Assembly: GCA_023213395.1 (NCBI GenBank)
Contig: CM041465.1
Coordinates: forward strand, 68,641,741 to 68,705,740
Direction of reading: 5' to 3'
From: Cycas panzhihuaensis
Taxonomy: Eukaryota > Cycadophyta
DNA: 64,000 nucleotides
The notes below the pieces were generated by a model. The model was given only the letters and a program-made list of their open reading frames with translations, was not told where the DNA came from and did not search any database. Each line of letters starts with the position of its first letter. Positions within the stretch are counted from its first letter, which is position 1. This document shows, in pieces, positions 37,029 through 45,485 of this stretch. A program made the translations under genes and the position numbers.

Positions 37029-37148
37029 ATGTCAACTCCTGCAAGGAAGAGGCTTATGAGGGATTTCAGGAGGTTGTAGTAAGATCCTCCTGCAGGAATC
37101 AGCGATGCTCCTCATGACAATAATATAATGCTTTGGAATGTCGTTATC
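37029..37148 (+). pseudogene. UBC2: RAD6-type ubiquitin-conjugating enzyme (E2) fragment
   Basis: First 40 codons of a RAD6/UBC2-class E2, which carries ubiquitin as a thioester and in RAD6 partners acts on histone H2B. ATG at 37029 opens MSTPARKRLMRDFRRL, two stops (TAG TAA) where Gln-Gln is expected, then DPPAGISDAPHDNNIMLWN. The order and spacing match the very conserved plant N-terminus. The catalytic Cys lies beyond the cut. At 37148 the sequence passes directly into the trehalose-phosphate synthase fragment. Confidence 0.9.
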
Positions 37149-37332
37149 AGGATGTAGACCCAGATTTTGGTTCATGTCAGGCAAAGGAACTTCTAGATCA
37201 TCTTGAAAGCATGCTTGCAAATGAGTTTATTTCTATCAATAGTGGTCAGCATATAGTAGAAATTAAACCACGGGATGTTAGCAAAGGTCTAGTAGTAGAA
37301 TAGATTCTTTCAACAATGGTGCAGAGAGGCTC
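37148..37332 (+). pseudogene. TPS: class II trehalose-6-phosphate synthase fragment
   Basis: About 60 codons from the trehalose-phosphatase-like C-terminal domain of plant class II TPS proteins, which act in sugar signalling. The frame reads QDVDPDFGSCQAKELLDHLE, then SMLANEFISINSGQHIVEI and KPRDVSKGLVVE, a stop, and ILSTMV. This matches the family stretch around 'AKELLDHLE.VLANEPV..' and 'VEVKPQGVSKG'. The phosphatase signature that follows in the family is cut off. It is fused head to tail with the E2 fragment without any spacer. Confidence 0.88.
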
Positions 37333-37639
37333 CTGTTAGGAAATGTTATGTGATTCATTCTTTTTTTTATAAAGGAGCAAAACCTAGGACCTATGGGATA
37401 TGATTTTGTCTCTATTTTGCTAGATGGTGTTTCTATGGAAAATGATTTTGTCTCTATTCTATCAGAAATTTTTGTTAACATTTTGGTATATGATGTTGAG
37501 GGCTTCTTAACAAAATGGATTAGACTTTGTTACAGGTATTTGGTAGACGAGGTTTGTTCTCTTCCACCTTACTCACAAACATACAAATATTAAACTGTGT
37601 TTTTGATTTTGCCTTTAGACGATTGTACTTATGAACGTG

Positions 37640-38820
37640 TCTTTTTCTTCACAAAACTTTCTTCATATAACTATAAGTAGTAGATGTATTAAATCAAAAA
37701 ACATATCAACAGAACCAGATCTTTTAAATATATTGATAGAAATATATCAAATAAATAAAATACATGTATATTTGAATCTAAAATATTTTAAATATGTTAA
37801 AGCAGATATATCAGAAAACTAAAAAAGATATATGTTTAAATATAAAAATAAAACTTAAGAACCTTGTAATGTAGTTGTGGCAGATTTATAGCAGATTGAC
37901 TTCTGATTCTTCCAGTAGATGGATATGCTATAATATATGGCTTGTTGGGCTGAATATGCACCACAACTTACAGATCTGAAAAATAACTTAAAAAAAATAG
38001 TCAAATATATGATAAAATATACAGATCCGAAAGAAAATTTGAATAAATGTTACAGATCTAAAGTAAGTATTATAGATCTCAAGTAAATATTACAAATCTG
38101 TAGCTAATATTGCATATTTAAAGTAAATATTACAGATCTAAAATAAATAAACCAGAAAATAGTGAAATATTTAATAAAATAAGCAGATCTGAAAAAATAT
38201 ATAGTAGATCTGAAGAATATATAACAAATCTAAAGGAAACTTTAATAAATATTACAGATCTAAAGTAAATATTGTAGATCTGTAGCCAATATTGCAAATC
38301 TAAAGCAAATATTGTAGATCTGAAATAAATAAACCAGAAAATAGTGAAATATTTAATAAAAAAATAGATCTAAAAAAATATATAACAGATCTAAAGAATA
38401 TATAGCAAATCTGAAGGAAACTTGAGTGAATATTACTTGCAGCTGTGCTCCTGCATAGATCTAGAAAAAATATTAGATAAATAGACAAAATATGCTTGAA
38501 AAATATTAAATATTTAACAGAAATATATAAAACTAGTTGATAAAACCACTTGTAGAGTGATGACAATTTGATATTTACTGTTTGCAGTTATGCACCTACA
38601 CAAATCTAAAGAAAATCTAGAATATATTTGTTATATCATAAGTATAGCTTCAAGAATAATCAAATCTCTGATAAAAAATACAAGAAACTTACTAATAAAC
38701 TTTACAGAAAATGAATATAACCAATATTTCTTTCTTGTGAGTAGATCTGCTACAGATATCAATAAATCTTCTTTCTCTCCACAAAAACTTCAATAGGCTA
38801 TCAAAATGTTAATAGATCAA
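37640..38820 (-). repeat. AGATCT-rich repeat block in the F2 leader
   Basis: Dozens of degenerate units of about 18-24 bp built on CAGATCTGAAG / TAAATATTACAGATCTAAAG. A larger imperfect duplication of roughly 190-200 bp covers 38036-38235 and 38236-38422. The same block, partly deleted, is at 52440-52800 in F3, so it belongs to the family leader. Confidence 0.8.
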
Positions 38821-38823
38821 CCT

Positions 38824-38876
38824 GCTCTGATACCAGATGAAGGAAAATAATGCATGCTAAAATAGCTTTAATACCA
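38824..38876 (-). other. duplicated F2 primer-binding site
   Basis: Two copies, 41 bp apart. The first is TGGTATCAGAGC (minus strand, 38835-38824, perfect). The second is TGGTATTAAAGC (38876-38865), adjacent to the LTR at 38879. The first is itself next to TGAAGGAAAATAATG, a copy of the first bases of the LTR. Confidence 0.75.
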
Positions 38877-38878
38877 GA

Positions 38879-39268
38879 TGTAGGAAAAATAATGTGATGG
38901 AGAATATGGTAGAACATAAACAAATAATCATTTATTAATACATCATTATTGCATAAACAATAATCCTTTATATTCAATCCATTGTTATGAAGAGAGTATT
39001 CTAAATGTTCAAAATGAAGGCGGTGTCTAAAGACATTAGGGTTGCATACACATCAAAATATATAGTTTGGGGGGGGGAGGGAAACTCCTCAACCCCTAAA
39101 ATTTAAATAACAATAAAATAATAACTTAACTCAAATTAACTTAAATCAAATTAAACTTACCTTATACTTACCTACACATGTGAGCACCTACATGTGTAAA
39201 TTGATGAGTGTGAGGTGTGCAGTCCTGGTTGGAAGGTGAGAGTAGGGTGATAAGCATTAACCCCAACA
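38879..39268 (-). repeat. F2 5' LTR
   Basis: A 390-bp LTR, plus-strand start TGTAGGAAAAATAATG and end CCCCAACA, pairing with 33931-34307. It contains a G9 run at 39070-39079. Confidence 0.88.
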
Positions 39269-39414
39269 CCAGTTACTTATGAGTAGACTAAGGTAACAAA
39301 ATCACTCATTCTAGCTACTTATGTGGAGATTGATGAATTTTGTAGATTTCTTACTCTATTTCTATGCTTGTTTAATTACTTTCTAGTTGTTATTTAATTA
39401 ATTTTTTACTTAAA

Positions 39415-40080
39415 ATGGTTAATAGAGAAAACATAATAGGTATAATTTCTGAAAACTCTTAGGACCTAAAAATTATATTGTATGGAAACATTATATATTT
39501 AGTTTTTCTCATTTAAATGATCTTTGGAAGTATGTAAATGATTCACTAAAGGATAGAAATGTTAACAAGATTACTGCATCTGAAACTAAATTAACTATTG
39601 ATGTTATTTTTAATGTTGAATATTGATCAAAGATACATATAACATTTGGTTTTCTTAGCATGTACATCAGTGGCAGTAACATTTTAAATATCAAAGGAGC
39701 TACTACACCAAGGTAGATGTGGAATATGGTCATGAACTTATTTAAGCATAAGGATGATTTGAGAACCTTGAATTTATGAAGTTAACTATATAGTTTGAAG
39801 ATGGCTAAAAATATGATAGAATGCATGTGTAATGTGAGGTCAATTCAAGATCAATTATTGACAATAAGGGAGAACACTCTTAAATCAGAAGTCATTACTT
39901 GTATATTAAGGAGTCTTCCACTCTAATATAAGAGCTTTATAACCATATTAACTTTGGCTAATAAATTGTCTACTATGATAATTTGTTATTTAGAATCCTT
40001 GCTTATGGAATATGAGCAAAAACTAAAACACATGCATAGTAAATCATCTAGGGCATTTTCATCTAGATCAAAAGGTTAAA
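39415..40080 (+). pseudogene. G Gag pseudogene
   Basis: Gag of the copia element G, immediately downstream of the F2 insertion. It reads KNYIVWKHYIFSLFSHLND then LWKYVNDSLKDRNVN, the copia Gag start. Then come TLNL, YSLKMAKNMIECMCNVRSI, LRSLPL and YKSFITILTLANKLSTM, typical of the helical Gag core. Stops replace Gln and Trp codons. A Lys/Arg/Ser-rich end follows near 40060. Any zinc knuckle (about 40190) is too damaged to confirm. Confidence 0.78.
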
Positions 40081-41560
40081 AGGCATGTATTCCAAAGAAG
40101 AATATACCTTTTGAACCTATTATCCAAAAGGATAGACCTAGAGCTTCAACGGGAGAATATAGACCTAAATGTAGTAGAGGAGATGTCCACTTCAATTACA
40201 AAATAGTTATTTATTATCATATATAAAGTGGGTTCTGATATATAGGATGTATAGTTCATTGATTCTAGTGAATCATGACATATGACTGGAAGGTTAAATT
40301 GATTCTCTAAGATGTGGAAAGTAAATCAAAAAGTAATCATTGGGGATAACACTAAGTTGGAGGTTTCTAGACTTGTAAATATATCATTTCCCTTATGAAA
40401 TGATGATTAATCATATTTAGAAAATATTTTGTACATACTAAATCTAAAGATAAATATTCTTTCAATTGGTAAAATTAAATGACAAGATATAGCTATGATA
40501 TTTGCTTAAGGATAGTGCATAGTCTAAGATAAATAGAATAAGATTATAGACATAAGACTTAGAGAGAATAATATGTACAAACTATAAGGACACTCTTATG
40601 TATAAAGAGAATTCCTTACTATATCACCAAAACAAAAATTATGGTATGAAGTAATGGGTTATTTGAACTACTCTTGTCTCTAATCAATATAAAATTAAAA
40701 ATGGTGCATGGTCCTCCTATGATTAATAATAAAAATTATTTATGTAAACATTATATATTTGGAAAGAAACATAAAACACTATTTCTAGAGTGGAAAGCAT
40801 GGAGAAGCAAAGAAAATTAGAGTTAGTTTACTTAGATATCTCTAAACCAATGCTTGTCATCTCACTAGGTGGACTGAGATCCTTCATCATTTTTATTGAT
40901 GGCTTTTCAAGGAAATTCTAAGTTTTTCCATTGAGGAAAAAATTGCAAGCCTTCACTTACTTCAAATAATTTAAGAAGTTAGCAGAGAATGAAAGTAATT
41001 AGAAGATAAAGATCTTGTGAACTAACAATGCTTGAGAGTGTACTTCAAATGAATTCATATAGTTCTGCAATGATCATAGAATTAAGAGGCAATTTATTAT
41101 TGCTTATATGCCTTAGAAGAATGGAGTTGTTGAGTGGATGAACCAAATATTAGTTAAAAAAGCCAAAGCGATGTTAAGAGACAAGGATGTTATAGATTTC
41201 TTATAGGTAGAAGTTATAAACATAGTTGCATATATAATGAATAGAAGCATTAAAAGGGTTGTTAGGAACATAACACTTGAGGATGTTTAGTTAGGTAGGA
41301 AACCAACTATAAGTCATCTTAGAGCCTTTAAGTGTGATGTGTATATACATATTCCTAAGGAGAAATAGTGAAAGTTAGAAGATAAATGTATAAATTATAT
41401 CCTTATTAGACACTCTGAGGAAAACAAAGTGTATAGAGCATACAAGTTGTTCACTTTAAAAGTTCATACAATTTGTGATGTAATTTTTTAGGAAGATGAG
41501 AATTAGAATGTTGGTTCAATTAATGCTAAAAATTAAATACAGGAATCACCTAAATATAGT
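40081..41560 (+). pseudogene. G protease-integrase pseudogene
   Basis: Protease active-site region at about 40248-40285: FIDSSES, a stop for the expected Arg, then HMTG, in place of 'FIDSGASRHMTG'. The integrase core from about 40820 has LVYLDISKPM and FIIFIDGFSRKF, with the first catalytic Asp readable. KNGVVEWMNQILVKKAKAML at 41120-41180 keeps the catalytic Glu. Further on are TLEDV and HLRAFKCDVYIHIPKEK. Many stops interrupt it, so it is inactive. Confidence 0.82.
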
Positions 41561-41799
41561 TCTTCATATGATCTAATTCAACTTAAATATGACTTATTTG
41601 ATATTGGTAAAATATAATTAGAATCCTTTTAGTTTTCATAAGTTAAATTTGAGCTGAAAATGAAGATTATAGTAGAAACTAAAGCCAAAGCTAAGGAAAT
41701 TGTATGATCCTTTACCTTCATCTTTAAAGAAGAAGCTTCCAAAATGATATTTAAAAAATTGTGGAGGATGCTTCTAAAAAGATGCAACCTTATGAATAG

Positions 41800-43372
41800 G
41801 TGAATATAGCTCTTATGGCATGTGTGTTAGATGCAAATGAACCATCTATAATTGAAGAACTAGCTAAAGAACAAAAGTGGAATAGCATTATAGAGACCAA
41901 ATTCTAAGCTATTAGAAGGAATTGCATATGGGATCTAGTTGAGTTGGCTACTAGTAAGCATGCAAATGAATCTATAGGAAAAAATTCAAATAGAATAAAT
42001 TTGTAAATAGATACAAAGCTCAACTTATAGCAAAATACATCAAGTAATAATAAGGGATCAACTACCTAAAAATATTTGCTCTTTTGTATAGATGAATATC
42101 ATTTGTCTCATTATGATGATAGTTGTATAATTTAATTCATAATTTTACCAGATCGATGTAAAGAATGAATTTTTAAATGGGGATTTAAATGTAGAAGTCT
42201 ACATGGAGTAGTCACTTGGCTTTGTTTGAAAAGGTCATAAGCACTTAGTGTACCAACTCAAGAAGGCCTTGTATAGCCTAAAATAAGATCCTAGAGCCTA
42301 GTATAAAAAGATTAATTAGTACTTTTTAAAGAATAGATTTGAGAGATCTCTAATTGGCTAAAATCTATATATCAAAGCTAAAAATAACAAAATCATATTT
42401 GTGGTGTTGTATATTGATGATCTCTTGATCACATATAATGATATCAATATGATATTAAACTTGAAGGAAGATCTTAGTCATTTCTTTAAGATGATAGATT
42501 TAGGAATTTTATACTACTTTCTTTATGTGGAAGTATGGCAAAGGCCTAAATATATCTTCATCTCGTAGACAAAGTACACCTCAAAATTTTTGAAGAAATT
42601 TAAAATAGATTATTGAAAACCTATACGTACCCCCATAGAGATAGGTTCTAGATTAATAATGAAAAATAGTGAAGCAGGTGTTGATTCTACATTGTACAAG
42701 TAACTAGAGGGAAGTCTAATATACTTGATTGGTACTAGACCTATTATATTTTGTACAATTAGAATGGTATCTAACTTTATAGAAATTTCAAAATAGAGTC
42801 ATTAAAAAACTATGAAAAGAATCCTCAAATACTTGAAATGGACGATCCAATATGAACTTGAATTATTTCATAATAATAATTTCAAGTTGATAAGATTTAT
42901 AAATTCTAATTAGATCGGATATTTAGATAGCAAAGAGTTAACTTCTAAATACTATTTTAGTTTAGGTTCAACTAAAATCACTTAGAATAGTGAAAAGTAA
43001 TCCAATATTACTTTATCCTAAAATGAAGTAGAGTACAAGGTTGTAATTATAGTAGCTACTAAAGCCACTCGGTTACGATAGATTCCAAAGAACATGAGAC
43101 TACCACAATTAGAACCAACTATCTTACACAATGATTATCAGAGGACTTTAAAATTTTTAAAAATTTATATTTTCTATGATCATACCAAACATATTGAGGT
43201 ATACTATAAGCTTAATCAAGACTTGATTCAAAACAGTATAATTGAGATGGTGTACAAGCCAACAAAAGAATAGTTGATTAACATCTTCATCAAATAATTA
43301 GCATATGATAGATTCTAGACTTTTAAAGATGGTTTAGGTATTAGGAAAAATGAAATAAACATTAAGGGGAAG
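41800..43372 (+). pseudogene. G reverse transcriptase-RNase H pseudogene
   Basis: RT reads YQIDVKNEFLNGDLNVEVYM at about 42150-42205, followed by YSLK-stop-DP with TAA at the conserved Gln (about 42280). The catalytic site is VVLYIDDLLITYND near 42400-42440. Then come YFLYVEVWQ and RTPIEIGSRL. RNase H at 42890-43340 has YLDSKELTSKYYF, HTKHIEVYY and the terminal VYKPTKE region. The polyprotein ends just before the polypurine tract AAGGGGAAG. About thirty stops were passed in reading it. Confidence 0.85.
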
Positions 43373-43702
43373 TACAAAAAATTAGTGTTTATTTATGGCT
43401 TATAACTTTGGATTATGAGCCTCCATTTTAATTTTCATAATTTATTAGTATTAGCTTATTTTTATGTTTATATAAGTGATAAGCAATTGAGGGTTACAAC
43501 TCTCACTTTACATGTGAAATTTAGTTAGAATTTAGATTCTATTTTAAAGTTGTATTTATGCACATTCAATGCATTATAAATCTTAATGAGAGATAATTCA
43601 AATTTGAGATTTTAGCAGTTATTTGAAATTAATTCTCATGTTATTGGTGTGTTAATCTTTATTTTATTAGATTTGCATTCTTGTTATTTTAATAATTTTA
43701 TA
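43373..43702 (+). repeat. G 3' LTR
   Basis: A 330-bp partner of 28921-29195 plus 32004-32058. The terminal bases have decayed (TG to TA, CA to TA). It is followed by CAAAA, compared with CTAAA before the 5' LTR. Confidence 0.82.
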
Positions 43703-44638
43703 CAAAACACAAATGGGTTTCAATCCTATAAAGTTCAATAAATTAAGAAGAGAATATTCATAAAGAAAATTTTAATTTTAATATAATTTTAAAACTTTAG
43801 AAAAAATTTATAAATACTTTTAAAATATACATGGCAATAAATTTTTTAAAATGGTAGAAAAACATGATAATGAATAATTTGATGTTTCTCACTAAATACT
43901 ACACCAAATATTGCAAAATTAGAAACCCAGATAGATTATAAATAGATAACAACAATGCCAAAAAAATCAAAGAAGATTAAAAAACAAAGGAAATCTAAAC
44001 AACTAACTTTTTCAAAAAAATAAAATATTTTTGCAAACACATCCTAGTATACTGACTTCGATTTACTCTAAGAAGCTTATTTTAGCTTTAAATCTCATAA
44101 AAATTGAAACCTGCCTGTATAATTAGTAGATAAAGATCCTAATTTTTTTTCTTTAAGTTAAAAAATAGAAAAGATCTCAACCACTAAAATCAAGAAAAAT
44201 GTTTTGCCCTTAAAAGGCTCAAAACAATCTCTATTTGTGCTCAATTCTTGATAAATCTAGGCAAATTATAGCCTAAAATAAAGGTTCATAGTCTTTTTTA
44301 GCATGTTGGTGATAAGTTTTTCAATTGATTTGATGATACTTTCCCTCAAATAAGTAAAAAATAATCTAAAAAATTTCCCAAAATAATAAATCTTAATGTG
44401 GATATACTTAAAACCTGCAAAAATGGTTGTATAATAGTGTACAACATTGCCCAATCACTACCCAACAGCAACAAACATATATTTCCTAACCCCAACTTGA
44501 AGAAAATGACAAAAAATAAACTCAAAAAGTAGTGATATCTTTATTAGAAATAATGGACATATTCAAAGAATATTAGCAAGAGTTTTAGTAATCTAAAAAT
44601 ATTTCATAGGCACAAAACAAACATTTTCTTCAATAGCA
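43703..44638 (-). other. H leader, distal part
   Basis: The remaining leader of H between G and the H 5' LTR. A weak primer-binding site TGCTATTGAAGA (minus strand, 44638-44627) borders the LTR. No coding sequence was seen. The 62-codon open stretch 44266-44454 has no recognisable motif. Confidence 0.5.
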
Positions 44639-44957
44639 TGTTAGAGTAAGAAAATGAGAGAAAATGGGCTACAAAAAATGAACAGTATAAGCTCACAAGT
44701 ATAAAGAATAGCAAGATAGCAAACTTACATTATTTCATAGTTCACACTCAATCAACTTTATAATGCATGACTTAAGGCGACAAATAAAAATAAGAGACTC
44801 CATGATGCGTTACACAAGCTCATTCATATGAGAGGAAGGTCAAAGTCTAATAATAGAAGGTGAGCATTATAATGGATTTGGGGGTTATAATATATAAAAT
44901 CAAGTCCATAAGAAATATTATAAATAATGCTGTAATTACTTAATATTATTTATAATA
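44639..44957 (-). repeat. H 5' LTR
   Basis: A 319-bp LTR pairing with 21392-21710 along its full length (shared TCACACTCAATCAACTT). It is followed by TGAAT, one base different from TGAAC at the other end of H. Confidence 0.85.
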
Positions 44958-45294
44958 TGAATAACCCTCAAATCCCATCAACTACCCTTATAGGAGTCAA
45001 ATGGAACTCAAGGGTCATGCTTGGGTAATATGACATAAATTTCTACCAATGTTCAATATATCTAGTTGGCTAATATTCATGCAGCACTTCCCCAAGGAGA
45101 TCTATTACTCATTAAATGAGTAATGAAGCCAATCTAATGAGAAACAAACCTCTAAAACATGATAGATTGACTTCACTAGTCAACTACAAAAGCATCAAGG
45201 GATTTACAACATGGCCATAGGTCTATCTTTCTAGATAGTCTTCTCTTTCCTCATATTACATCATTATTAATCAGCCTTAGTTTTATATCTTTCT

Positions 45295-45485
45295 CCTAAG
45301 ACTAAGTTAGTTTACCCTTAACACATGACCATGTCTAGTTTAAACTTATAGAGGAGCTTAGTTAGTTTATACTAGTCATGAAGTATAATTCTAGTTTATA
45401 CTCATAGAGAAGTATACTATAGTTTAGCCTTGTTATGGAGCTATGGTCGTTTTACCTCATTTTAGAGCATAATTCATTAGAATGA
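45295..45485. repeat. degenerate ~29-bp tandem repeat, second array
   Basis: Five units such as TCTAGTTTAAACTTATAGAG, TAGTTTATACTAGTCATGAA and CTAGTTTATACTCATAGAGA, the same unit type as 20986-21245. Both arrays flank H, so they were about 0.5 kb apart before H inserted. Confidence 0.6.

Larger units (their letters stand above)
36340..37600 (+). other. captured host segment of F2
   Basis: Sequence present in F2 but replaced by a different segment in F3 (50395-51755). It is noticeably less AT-rich than its surroundings and holds, in order and on the plus strand, HECT, E2 and trehalose-phosphate synthase fragments. At the right edge, 37598-37650 matches 51755-51815 of F3 (shared TTTTGATTTTGCCTTT), which marks the common boundary. 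The 66-codon open stretch 37393-37593, with an internal repeat of GATTTTGTCTCTATT, is unidentified. Confidence 0.7.
33931..39268 (-). mobile_element. F2, Gag-only LTR element with three captured host-gene fragments
   Basis: A 5.3-kb minus-strand element. The LTRs are 33931-34307 and 38879-39268, with flanking bases CCAAT (33926-33930) and CCAGT (39269-39273). From its 5' end (right): LTR, duplicated primer-binding site (38824-38876), a leader rich in AGATCT-containing repeats (37640-38800), a foreign segment (about 36340-37600), non-coding DNA, Gag (34330-35010), polypurine tract, LTR. The foreign segment carries pieces of a HECT ubiquitin ligase, a RAD6-like E2 and a trehalose-phosphate synthase, all antisense to the element. 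F3 has the same backbone with other cargo. Confidence 0.9.
28921..43702 (+). mobile_element. G, Ty1/copia retrotransposon inside H
   Basis: A plus-strand copia element split by two later insertions. Its 5' LTR is 28921-29195 plus 32004-32058 (interrupted by F1). The leader runs from 32059 to 33930, then F2 intervenes, then gag-pol at 39415-43365, a polypurine tract AAGGGGAAG (43364-43372) and the 3' LTR 43373-43702. The flanking 5 bp are CTAAA (28916-28920) and CAAAA (43703-43707), one mismatch apart. Without F1 and F2 the element is about 6.6 kb. Confidence 0.85.
21392..44957 (-). mobile_element. H, Ty1/copia retrotransposon hosting nested insertions
   Basis: The outermost element of a nested stack. 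Its 3' LTR (21392-21710) and 5' LTR (44639-44957) align end to end and are both 319 bp. The flanking 5-bp duplications are TGAAC (21387-21391) and TGAAT (44958-44962). Minus-strand gag-pol lies at 21715-25460. The leader is split by E (inserted at 25567) and by G (inserted at 28920), so only 25460-25567, 28835-28920 and 43703-44638 of this span are leader DNA. Without its guests H would be about 5.5 kb. Confidence 0.85.

Noticed and set aside
37640-38420. A CRISPR-like array because of regularly recurring AGATCT motifs.
   Set aside because: Units are degenerate, directly abutting and without unique spacers, and they lie in the leader of a plant LTR element.
11133-43365. An alternative genetic code with TAA/TAG read as Gln.
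   Set aside because: Many stops fall at conserved Gln codons, but others replace Trp, Arg, Cys and Ser, and frameshifts and lost catalytic residues accompany them. Decay of pseudogenes explains all of it.
44266-44454. Short open frames in the leaders of H, K and CopA (for example 44266-44454, 58389-58571, 9643-9828) as genes.
   Set aside because: They are under 70 codons, have Phe/Tyr/Ile/Lys-dominated composition typical of random AT-rich sequence, and show no motif.
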